NCBI GenBank assembly: GCA_910584735.1
Contig: CAJUBM010000150.1
Coordinates: forward strand, 1 to 6,101
Reading direction: 5' to 3'
Source: an uncultured Muribaculaceae bacterium
Lineage (GTDB): Bacteria; Bacteroidota; Bacteroidia; Bacteroidales; Muribaculaceae
DNA length: 6,101 bases
Of the stretch, positions 1 through 6,070 are shown piece after piece. The notes below the pieces were generated by a model. It searched no databases, was not told the DNA's origin, and saw nothing but the letters and a program-made list of their open reading frames with translations. The translations under genes and the position numbers were made by a program. Position 1 is the first letter of the stretch. The number at the start of each line of letters is the position of its first letter.

Positions 1-77
1 AAAAGGCTCAGCCGAATTAGAAATGCTAACTCCTCTGCAAAGAAGAGCTTACGTTTTTTCGCTCCGCCTTTTCGGGT

Positions 78-108
78 GGCCTGCCGTCCCGGAGGTCCGG
101 CGCCACTA
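78..108 (+). repeat. 31-bp dispersed/inverted repeat, left copy
   Basis: This stretch is identical, base for base, to the reverse complement of 6071-6101. It is GC-rich compared with the AT-rich intergenic DNA around it, and contains the small interrupted palindrome CCGGAGGTCCGG (stem CCGGA/TCCGG). Identity stops exactly after ...GCGCCACTA: the next base is C here and T in the other copy. The other boundary cannot be set, because the right copy runs to the window edge; the base just outside this copy is T at 77. A match of 31 bases is far beyond chance in 6 kb. What it is (extragenic dispersed repeat, recombination site, end of a larger element) cannot be decided from the window. Confidence 0.85.
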
Positions 109-146
109 CCATCCGGTTCCTATACCTTATGATGGATATAAGAGCA

Positions 147-183
147 AAGTCGGTGGTCAAAATTCAATTTTGACCACCGACTT
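147..183 (-). terminator. Long palindrome, probable terminator of the secreted-protein gene
   Basis: Two perfect 18-base arms (147-164 and 166-183) are separated by a single base, so the RNA would fold into a long hairpin with a GC-rich base (GTCGGTGGTC/GACCACCGAC) and an A/U-rich tip. It lies about 50 bases past the stop codon of the leftward gene, the expected place for an intrinsic terminator. On the minus strand it is followed by TTGCTCTTAT, only a modest U-tract, so termination strength is uncertain. The symmetry means it could also act on rightward transcripts, where TATATTTG follows. A palindromic protein-binding site is the alternative reading. Confidence 0.6.
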
Positions 184-232
184 ATATTTGTATATGTCTC
201 TGCCTGCAATTATTTGGCAGGGATTATATGTG

Positions 233-3200
233 TTATAGCACTACAAGTTTTACAGTCTTGTCACCTGCGCGTACGATATAGAGGCCGGGGGCGACGGCGA
301 GAGTGGCACGTTGAGCTGCCGGTATGGTGGCTATTACGATGCCGGCGGGTGTGTAGACGGTTGCCTCTGCATTGCCCGTGACTACAATAGTTCCTTCAGT
401 GGCGGTTATTGTCACATCTGAAACAACTGTCTGCGTAAGAGCATCGGTTTCTACAAAGGCAGTCGCCAGATTGGAGATGTTCGATTCCTCGTTGTCGAAG
501 ATAGCGGTCACAACATATGTGTGGTCGCCTTTTGCAACATCCCGGTCGGTATAGGTCAGTTCGCTAACGGGGGCATCGTTCAGACGCCGGCTGTCACGGT
601 ATATGTTGTAACCTCTGAGCATTTCCCTTGTGGCAATCTGGTAGGGGGCGAAAGTCACGTCATCGACCATGAATATATATTTGTTTTCAGATGTACATCT
701 TATGGCGAAGTACAGAGTGCCCTGAGGCAGATCGTAGCTGTAGTTGGTCCATCGGGCAGGAACTTGTTCGATTGTTGCAAGGCTTTGGAAGTCGGCAATA
801 TCGGTGCCGGAGGTGGAGTAAAGCACCTCAAAGCTTTCGTAATACGTGTAACCTTCGCCGACATTGAACGATGATGCTGCGAACGATATGCGCTGGGCCT
901 CCCCGGTAAGGCGCGGAGAAATCATCCAGTCATCGTTTTTATGCGTCTTCGAGGCAAAGGAAACCATGTATTTGTTGCCCGAATTTGCATCGAAGCCCGT
1001 TTCAGTGGCGAAAGGTTCAGACGCGCTGTCAAATACCTGGTATGCCATCTTGGAATTTTTTCCCGGATAGTCGTAACCGGATAGGGAGTAGGTTTCGCCG
1101 CCGTCTCCGTCAACGAACGTCCATCCGTCAACTTCGTTTATAGCCCAGGACTGCGCTACTTCGAAGCTCTCGGTAATCTGTTCGACTGCCGATTGTGAGA
1201 AATCAGGCTCAAGCCAACGCAGTGTTACGTCGGCCTCGTTGACCTCGGTATTAAGCTCCTGTGGGGCCGGGAGGGTTGAACGTACAAGTTCCACTGCGGC
1301 GCGGCGACCCTTGTTGTCGGATGCGTTTTGGTCGTGGGATGCGATGATTTCTGCCTCATAGAACACCTTGTCGTCCATGGCGGTGTTCAGACGGTCGGTA
1401 AAGTTGATTACGGCCTCATCGCAGACTTCGACTTTTACGCCCGGTTGGCGGGCTATCTCCGTACCCATGCGGTAGAGTACCACATCGTAGTTTTCAAAAG
1501 ATTCCGTGCCGAGGTTTTCAACAGTTACCCCCAGGGTAAAGTCAGTATCGGGTTTCACCTTGGCGGGTATGTTGATGGAAGTGGCACCTATATTTTGGGC
1601 ATATAGTTCGCCGATATATATGTTGTCGACCAGGATAAGTCCGCCGTTCTCCACGCCGCACATGAAACGAATCTGCACGGTCTTGTCCTTATAGTCTTCC
1701 AGCGATACCATCACGCGGTTCCAACGATCTTCCTTGGCAAGGTCTTCAAGACGGCAGCTGAACAGGTCTTCCCATTCATTACCTGTTGAAATCTGCACTG
1801 CCAGCATGTCAAGGTTAGCCCCAAGTCCGCCGGTAGGATTGTAGAGGTAGAATGAGAGGCCGGGATTGGAAACATCCTTTATTGAGACTTTTCCCAGTGT
1901 GAGTTGGGCGAAATCTCCTTGGTCTTCAGTCACAAGGCCGCTGAATCCATTATCTCCGTCCTGAGCGGCGGCTCCCACCTTATCCTCATCGGTCAGACCT
2001 AACCACTGGGTCTCAACCCCGTCTACGAGATTGCTGGTAATGGAGGAGGCTGTGCCGTTGGCAAATGATTCGGTGTAGGGAGCTGTGTAGGGTGTGCCTA
2101 TAACAATCATATCAGTACGGGTGTCGTGCTTTGTACCGTTGTCGGTATAGGAATATACGCCCCATTGCTTGAATCTCTGGGTTTCACCGACAGGGAGGGA
2201 TTGATAGGTATAGGTTGTACCTTTGATGCCGGACTTAATTACAGTCTGGGTATAGATACCGTTACGTTCTACAATCTCATAGGTGATTTTGTCGGTATTG
2301 ATCGGATTGCCGTCTACATCGGTGGTCGGGACGCCCCATGTCAGGGTTACCTGGCCGGGCTTCGATGCACTCTCCGTAACAGTTACCGAGGGAACCGGCG
2401 CAGGGGTGTTGATGCCTACGAAGAGAGTGACGAATGTCTCGCTCCCTCGCCCGGCCTGGGAAAATGCTACCACTCGGTAGGTTGTCAATCCTCGGGAGGC
2501 CGTATTATCGATGTATTCAATCCTTGCTCCCGGAGTAGGATTGTCAAATGTTTTTATTTCATCCTCGCCGCGCAGAATCACGATTTTTTCAATCTGTGCA
2601 AGAGGTTTGCCGGTGAGGGTCGTGGTAGGGGCGTTGAAAACTATGGTGGCGCTGTTTTCGCCGGCAGGGTCGGCTGTCACATTCAGGTTGGTCGGTTCGG
2701 CGGGGACATCAAGGCTGCGCTCGCTCACAAAGATGTTGTCAAGAAACACTCCGTCGCGGTCGGCATCGCTGATGCCGTGGAAACCGATATAGTACACGCC
2801 GTTGTCCGTGACGGTTATCGGACATTCAAATCTTACGGGTTCATCTTCCTTGTTTGTGAGCATGGTGGGTTCAAGAACCGGAGAGGTCATCGAGGCGGCT
2901 TCGGGCCCTTTGCCGACTTTCACCTCTATGCGCTCCGGGAAGAAATTTCCCTGGTGTGCCCATGCCTCGAAATTGAGAATATATGCTTTGTCGGCATCCA
3001 TACGCATCGCGGGGAGTATCAGCCAGTCATCGGAGGCGTTCTGGGCGTCATATTGTAGCCAAGCCTTCTGATCTTTATATTCCCACGTCTTATTGTCCTG
3101 GTTGGCATTTATAATCGTGAGGTCATCGAAAGCGGTAGGAGTGTCAAATGTCTGGCTATAAGGAAGTGGCACCGTCTCAACTCCGGGGTCTTGATTCCCC

Positions 3201-3748
3201 GGGCCTTCGAGGACTATGTTGTCAAGCGACAGGCCGAACTGGTCTTTGTCTGAGATACAGTGAAAACCGATGTAATATTCACCCTCGCTATCAACCGAGA
3301 ACTGGAGGCTCTGCCGGGAGGGGTCGCTCACGGTCTGTGTGACGGTTAATGGAGCGAGCAACTCGCGGGTCATAGCGGAAGTCGTGGGGGCAGTGCCGAT
3401 TTTGACTTCTATACGCTCGGGAAAGAAGGAGCCACCTCCGAACAAATCGAATTTCAGCGTATAGGTATTCCCGGCCCTAAGTTGCTGCGCAGGCATGAAC
3501 AGCCAGTCATCGGAGGCGTTGGCTGATGAAAATTTTGCATGTGCATAGACATCAGTCTCGCCGGTAGAGAAATTATACTCTGTTTTTCTCTCCCATGTAC
3601 AGCCGTCGTCGTTGGCATCGACCACAGCAAAGGCGTTGAAGCTGTCATCGGTGGAAAAATCCTGACTATACAGCACTGATACATCCTGCGCCGGCGATGT
3701 GGCAGACAAAAGCCCCACAGCAGCGACTAAAAAGGATAGTCTCTTCAT
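233..3748 (-). CDS. Secreted multidomain protein: choice-of-anchor J, FN3 and T9SS-like C-terminal domains
   Basis: The 1171-residue product starts with a clear signal peptide: K2-R3, hydrophobic core 4-17, then SPA-Q, with likely cleavage after about residue 20. Domains as I read them: two choice-of-anchor J / cleaved-adhesin-like jelly-rolls (about 22-181 and 192-343) sharing NASDDW, FFPERIEVK, YYIGFH-ISD and LDNI; two FN3-like domains (about 346-446 and 450-553); a MAM/jelly-roll-like domain (about 555-714, ending LILVDNIYIG); a CARDB-like Ig fold (about 718-822, NIGATSI...VTVENLG); an FN3 domain split between about 826-850 and 1044-1099 by another choice-of-anchor J domain (about 857-1034, NDDWMISP...MVDDVTF); and a C-terminal tail (about 1107-1171, VYTPAGIVI...GLYIVRAGDKTVKLVVL) resembling T9SS type A sorting domains. 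No catalytic motif was seen, so adhesion or glycan/protein binding is an inference. The start is fixed by the signal peptide; upstream is A-rich without a Shine-Dalgarno site, normal for Bacteroidetes. The gene appears monocistronic and the frame intact. Confidence 0.9.
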   Translation of the reverse strand: MKRLSFLVAAVGLLSATSPAQDVSVLYSQDFSTDDSFNAFAVVDANDDGCTWERKTEYNFSTGETDVYAHAKFSSANASDDWLFMPAQQLRAGNTYTLKFDLFGGGSFFPERIEVKIGTAPTTSAMTRELLAPLTVTQTVSDPSRQSLQFSVDSEGEYYIGFHCISDKDQFGLSLDNIVLEGPGNQDPGVETVPLPYSQTFDTPTAFDDLTIINANQDNKTWEYKDQKAWLQYDAQNASDDWLILPAMRMDADKAYILNFEAWAHQGNFFPERIEVKVGKGPEAASMTSPVLEPTMLTNKEDEPVRFECPITVTDNGVYYIGFHGISDADRDGVFLDNIFVSERSLDVPAEPTNLNVTADPAGENSATIVFNAPTTTLTGKPLAQIEKIVILRGEDEIKTFDNPTPGARIEYIDNTASRGLTTYRVVAFSQAGRGSETFVTLFVGINTPAPVPSVTVTESASKPGQVTLTWGVPTTDVDGNPINTDKITYEIVERNGIYTQTVIKSGIKGTTYTYQSLPVGETQRFKQWGVYSYTDNGTKHDTRTDMIVIGTPYTAPYTESFANGTASSITSNLVDGVETQWLGLTDEDKVGAAAQDGDNGFSGLVTEDQGDFAQLTLGKVSIKDVSNPGLSFYLYNPTGGLGANLDMLAVQISTGNEWEDLFSCRLEDLAKEDRWNRVMVSLEDYKDKTVQIRFMCGVENGGLILVDNIYIGELYAQNIGATSINIPAKVKPDTDFTLGVTVENLGTESFENYDVVLYRMGTEIARQPGVKVEVCDEAVINFTDRLNTAMDDKVFYEAEIIASHDQNASDNKGRRAAVELVRSTLPAPQELNTEVNEADVTLRWLEPDFSQSAVEQITESFEVAQSWAINEVDGWTFVDGDGGETYSLSGYDYPGKNSKMAYQVFDSASEPFATETGFDANSGNKYMVSFASKTHKNDDWMISPRLTGEAQRISFAASSFNVGEGYTYYESFEVLYSTSGTDIADFQSLATIEQVPARWTNYSYDLPQGTLYFAIRCTSENKYIFMVDDVTFAPYQIATREMLRGYNIYRDSRRLNDAPVSELTYTDRDVAKGDHTYVVTAIFDNEESNISNLATAFVETDALTQTVVSDVTITATEGTIVVTGNAEATVYTPAGIVIATIPAAQRATLAVAPGLYIVRAGDKTVKLVVL
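236..430 (-). other. T9SS-like C-terminal sorting domain of the secreted protein
   Basis: This encodes residues about 1107-1171. The pattern is a short beta-sandwich: VVSDVTITATEGTIVVTG, then a VYTPAGIVIATI strand pair, then LAVAPGLYIVRAGDKTVKLVVL. The 'G-x-x-hydrophobic' turn, the 'GLYIV' strand and the terminal lysine-rich hydrophobic strand match the Por secretion / T9SS type A C-terminal domain style. By family knowledge such tails direct export through the type IX system with removal of the domain. Whether this organism has a working T9SS cannot be seen here. Confidence 0.6.
452..1273 (-). other. FN3 domain interrupted by an inserted choice-of-anchor J domain
   Basis: Residues about 826-850 (LPAPQELN...VTLRWLEPD) look like the first two strands of a fibronectin type III domain, including the typical W in 'LRWLEP'. 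The expected next strands (LRGYNIYRDSRRL..., TYTDRDV, HTYVVTAIFDNEESNIS) appear only at about 1044-1099. Between them lies a complete jelly-roll of about 180 residues (ITESFE...WTFVDGDGG...NDDWMISPRL...YFAIRC...MVDDVTFAP). Each part is recognisable by its pattern; the split is inferred from strand order. Confidence 0.6.
2720..3175 (-). repeat. Second copy of tandem choice-of-anchor J repeat (coding)
   Basis: Encodes residues about 192-343. It lines up with residues 22-181 at an offset of 160-161 residues: NASDDW at 237 versus 77, FFPERIEVK at 269 versus 108, YYIGFH at 319 versus 158. A 21-base segment (3020-3040) is identical to 3500-3520 in the first copy, exactly 480 bases away. Elsewhere the DNA has diverged, so this is an old or partly conserved internal duplication. 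Confidence 0.8.
3206..3685 (-). repeat. First copy of tandem choice-of-anchor J repeat (coding)
   Basis: Encodes residues about 22-181, directly after the signal peptide. It opens with LYSQDFSTDDSFNAF and closes with LSLDNIVLEG, the usual start and end pattern of choice-of-anchor J domains ('F...E/DF..' to '.LDNI.v'). It has an extra stretch NFSTGETDVYAHAKF (residues 59-73) before the shared NASDDW that is shorter in the second copy. A proline/glycine linker (GPGNQDPGVETVP) separates the two copies. Confidence 0.8.
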
Positions 3749-3779
3749 TTTGGTTTAATTTTAGGATTGAAGGTTTCAG

Positions 3780-3787
3780 CAAAGATA
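3780..3787 (-). promoter_or_regulatory. Candidate -7 box (TATCTTTG) for the secreted-protein gene
   Basis: Read on the minus strand this is TATCTTTG, an exact match to the Bacteroidetes sigma-ABfr -7 consensus TAnnTTTG. It ends 31 bases before the ATG at 3748, implying a 5' leader of roughly 20-25 bases. No good TTTG -33 box sits at the usual 19-21 base spacing. The nearest TTG (minus strand, 3820-3818) is 30 bases away, and a run of eight G lies between. The box is convincing by sequence and position; the promoter as a whole is inferred. Confidence 0.6.
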
Positions 3788-3800
3788 GGTATAAAAATTA

Positions 3801-3808
3801 CCCCCCCC
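3801..3808. repeat. Homopolymer tract C8 (G8 on minus strand) in promoter region
   Basis: Eight consecutive C on the plus strand lie in AT-rich intergenic DNA, 13 bases upstream of the TATCTTTG box of the secreted-protein gene, i.e. where the promoter spacer / -33 region would be. No other homopolymer of G/C this long was noticed in the window. Tracts of this length can gain or lose bases by replication slippage; whether this one varies is unknown. Confidence 0.9.
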
Positions 3809-3944
3809 ATTTATTAACAATATTTAACTATTTCTCTTTGCTAAACTATGCGCTTTTCTCTGAAAATGCTGTTGGATAAAGACCCAATATGGTGTCAGTT
3901 TGCCGGATGATTTTATAAAATCGGCTTTCCCCTTATAACGATAC

Positions 3945-4005
3945 AAATAAATAAAAAATGAGCTTTCCCCTCGGAGCGACATTGCTCCGCCCACGGGGAA
4001 AGCTC
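3945..4005 (-). terminator. Strong intrinsic terminator of the PFP gene
   Basis: Perfect 11-base outer arms (GAGCTTTCCCC at 3960-3970, GGGGAAAGCTC at 3995-4005) enclose a second 6-bp stem (CGGAGC 3972-3977 with GCTCCG 3984-3989) and a small loop. On the minus strand the hairpin is followed at once by ATTTTTTATTTATTTG. It begins about 54 bases after the PFP stop codon. Further downstream on the minus strand GGGGAAAGCC (3932-3923) repeats most of the 3' arm, so an alternative pairing is possible. Confidence 0.88.
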
Positions 4006-4058
4006 GTGCAAGCTGGGAAGGGTATGTTCAGGAGGGGAATCGCCCCGTCCGATTGTTC

Positions 4059-5708
4059 TTATTTGCCCTGATGCTCGTATTTGAGGGTTAGGGTAGGCTG
4101 GTCGCATATCTCGGCCGGGCCGAAGAACTGGATGGGACCCGGGTAGATGTAGCAGGTGTTTACAGCCCATTCGTCGCGCTGGGCGGCGAATTTCTGGAAG
4201 GGAGCGCCGTCCAGACGTACAAGGGCTTTCTGTATAACAGGCTTCATCTCGCCGTTGCGACGCTCCATATTCATCATCATGGTGATGGGTATGCCGCCGG
4301 CAACCCACTGTACGGAGGGTTTGGTGAGATTGCGTACGGAAGACATGTAGCCCGTAACGCCTGCGCGGATCAGACATGCGGCGTTGAAGCCAAGGGCATA
4401 GCAGTAGTCGGCATCGAAGTTGGAGGGGTCGGAACAACGGCCCTCGTAGCCGAAGAAATGATGGAGTGAAGCGTATTTGCCGTTGTAGCTACCCTCTTCG
4501 CGCATCTCTTCCAGGCGTTTGCCAACCATCTCGGAGAGGAGTTTCTCGGTCTCGATAAGTGAGACCTGTACGTTGCCGTGGGGGTCGCGGTCGAGGCTCA
4601 GCTGACGTGCCACGCGGGGAGGAAGCGATTTGTAGACCTTGGCATTGGCCTCGCTCAGGTTGTCGATAATCCAGTCACGCTGGTCGGCAGCATCTACTGT
4701 GGCGAACTCTTCAGCTTTCTCGGCGAGGAGGTCGTTGAGTTCGGCGATGAGGCGTTTCACGGCGGGGATGAATTCTATAAGGCCTTCGGGAATGAGGACG
4801 CTGCCGAAGTTCATGCCCTTGGCGGCACGTGCGGCAACGATGTCGGCGATGTAGTTCACCACATCCTGGAGGCTCATGTTCTTCTCTTCGACCTCTTCCG
4901 AGATGATGCATACATTGGGCTGGCACTGGAGGGCACATTCAAGGGCGATATGGCTTGCCGAGCGGCCCATGAGTTTGATGAAGTGCCAGTATTTCTTGGC
5001 CGAGTTGCAGTCGCGCTGTATGTTGCCGATGAGTTCGGAATATACTTTCGTAGCGGTGTCGAAGCCGAAAGAGGTCTCGATAACATCGTTCTTGAGGTCG
5101 CCGTCGATGGTCTTGGGGCAACCGAGAACCTGTACGCCTGCATTGATGCTCTTGTAGTATTCGGCCAATACGGCGGCGTTGGTGTTGGAGTCGTCACCGC
5201 CGATGATTACGAGTGCCGAGATGTTGAGTTCGCGCAGTATTTCAAGACCTTTGTCGAACTGCTCCTTGGTTTCGAGCTTGGTGCGGCCCGAGCCGATGAT
5301 GTCGAAACCGCCGGTGTTGCGGTAGTCCTTGATGAATTCGGCGGTGAGTTCCATATAGTCGTGGTTGACGAAGCCGCCGGGACCCATAAGGAAGCCGTAG
5401 AGTTTTGAATCGCGGTGTACTTTCTTGATGCCATCGAAAAGTCCGCAGATTACGTTGTGTCCGCCCGGAGCCTGTCCGCCTGAGAGTATTACACCTACAT
5501 TTACAGGCTTTGACGGGGTGGGGGTGGAGCTTTTCTCGAACTTCAGTTCGGGCAGTCCGTATGTGTTGGGAAAGAGATTCTTTATAGCCTCCTGGTCAGC
5601 CACCGAGTTGGTAGCGTGTCCGGCTTCGGCCTTTACCGCGCCGGTGAGTACGATTGGGAGCTTGGGCTGGTAAGCCGCGCGGGCTTTCTGCAATGCGCTC
5701 TTCTTCAT
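4059..5708 (-). CDS. pfp: Diphosphate--fructose-6-phosphate 1-phosphotransferase (PPi-dependent phosphofructokinase)
   Basis: A cytoplasmic enzyme that reversibly transfers phosphate from pyrophosphate to fructose 6-phosphate, giving fructose 1,6-bisphosphate and phosphate; it can serve both glycolysis and gluconeogenesis. The 549 residues match the length of the long PFP class found in Bacteroidetes and plants. Visible motifs: GGQAPGG (77-83), GGDDS (170-174), PKTIDGD (198-204, catalytic Asp region), MGRSASH (247-253, sugar-phosphate binding), PEGL (307-310) and YEGR (421-424). The Asp in GGDDS, where ATP-dependent enzymes have GGDGS, and the Lys in PKTIDGD are the family markers for PPi use. 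The helical insertion around 310-400 (LIAELNDLLAEKAEE...) is typical of the long class. The start MKKSALQKARAAYQPKLP fits the family N-terminus. It has its own upstream -7 box and a strong terminator, so it is likely monocistronic. No key residue is missing. Confidence 0.96.
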   Translation of the reverse strand: MKKSALQKARAAYQPKLPIVLTGAVKAEAGHATNSVADQEAIKNLFPNTYGLPELKFEKSSTPTPSKPVNVGVILSGGQAPGGHNVICGLFDGIKKVHRDSKLYGFLMGPGGFVNHDYMELTAEFIKDYRNTGGFDIIGSGRTKLETKEQFDKGLEILRELNISALVIIGGDDSNTNAAVLAEYYKSINAGVQVLGCPKTIDGDLKNDVIETSFGFDTATKVYSELIGNIQRDCNSAKKYWHFIKLMGRSASHIALECALQCQPNVCIISEEVEEKNMSLQDVVNYIADIVAARAAKGMNFGSVLIPEGLIEFIPAVKRLIAELNDLLAEKAEEFATVDAADQRDWIIDNLSEANAKVYKSLPPRVARQLSLDRDPHGNVQVSLIETEKLLSEMVGKRLEEMREEGSYNGKYASLHHFFGYEGRCSDPSNFDADYCYALGFNAACLIRAGVTGYMSSVRNLTKPSVQWVAGGIPITMMMNMERRNGEMKPVIQKALVRLDGAPFQKFAAQRDEWAVNTCYIYPGPIQFFGPAEICDQPTLTLKYEHQGK

Positions 5709-5768
5709 GTGTTTGCGATGTATGTAGTTACGTTAGAAATTTGTTTCCTATTTGGATTTTTTGCGTTA

Positions 5769-5776
5769 CAAAGTTA
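5769..5776 (-). promoter_or_regulatory. Candidate -7 box (TAACTTTG) for the PFP gene
   Basis: Read on the minus strand this is TAACTTTG, an exact match to the Bacteroidetes TAnnTTTG -7 consensus. It lies 60 bases before the ATG at 5708, implying a leader of about 50-55 bases that is A-rich and has no Shine-Dalgarno site. No clear TTTG -33 box is seen at the usual distance, a common situation for this loosely conserved element. Confidence 0.6.
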
Positions 5777-6070
5777 CGGAAAAAACCGCAATTATGTATG
5801 TGAAAATATTTTAACAGGGATTGTGGCTTAGAGATATACTAAATCGGAGGCTTATGTGTAGGTTGGGATTAATTTGCTTTAAAAAGCGGAATATCCAAGG
5901 TATGGAGATTATAAACTTTCGGTAATAGTTAAAATATGTTATCAGTGTCGTAGCGGAGCTTTGATAGTAGCATTGGAGATTCCTCCATTGTGATATATAA
6001 ACCGATGTAAATGTGTCATAATTCGGAGACACCTGTCTTCCAACGAAAAACATTATCCGAGGTAACTTTA
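5777..6070. other. AT-rich non-coding region upstream of PFP
   Basis: Beyond the PFP promoter box, about 290 bases show no credible gene. An 80-codon frame on the minus strand (5811-6053) has an odd composition and no recognisable domain. Two very short hairpins are present (TGGAG/CTCCA near 5973-5987 and GTGTC/GACAC at 6013-6017 and 6028-6032); neither has a following U-tract. The region ends at the right copy of the 31-bp repeat. Confidence 0.6.

Larger units (their letters stand above)
3749..4058. other. Intergenic region between the secreted-protein gene and PFP
   Basis: This 310-base gap holds the terminator of the PFP gene (3945-4005), the candidate promoter and C8 tract of the secreted-protein gene (3780-3808), and a 14-base perfect AT palindrome, GATTTTATAAAATC, at 3909-3922. 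Base composition drops to AT-rich apart from the hairpin. No convincing coding frame was seen. It indicates that the two genes, although collinear, are transcribed separately. Confidence 0.7.

Noticed and set aside
23..238. 71-codon plus-strand frame at the left end
   Set aside because: It crosses the 31-bp repeat and the palindromic terminator and ends inside the stop region of the leftward gene, so it is very unlikely to be coding.
2126..3058. Long open frame on the plus strand (310 codons) opposite the secreted-protein gene
   Set aside because: It is antisense to well-supported domains, its product is low in recognisable motifs and cysteine/glycine-rich, and it follows codon bias of the opposite strand.
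3913..4437. Minus-strand frame of 174 codons overlapping the end of PFP
   Set aside because: It is a shifted frame of the PFP coding region with an Arg/His/Pro-rich product, and it runs through the PFP terminator.
4578..5408. Long plus-strand frame (276 codons) opposite PFP
   Set aside because: It lies fully antisense to conserved PFP motifs, and its V/A/G/D/E-rich product is the usual mirror image of a coding strand.
4059..5708. ATP-dependent 6-phosphofructokinase (pfkA)
   Set aside because: The GGDDS and PKTIDGD motifs and the 549-residue length fit the PPi-dependent long class; the ATP enzyme has GGDGS and about 320 residues.
5811..6053. 80-codon minus-strand frame upstream of PFP
   Set aside because: AT-rich chance frame: many Ile/Tyr/Phe/Ser, no signal peptide or domain pattern, and no supporting promoter seen.
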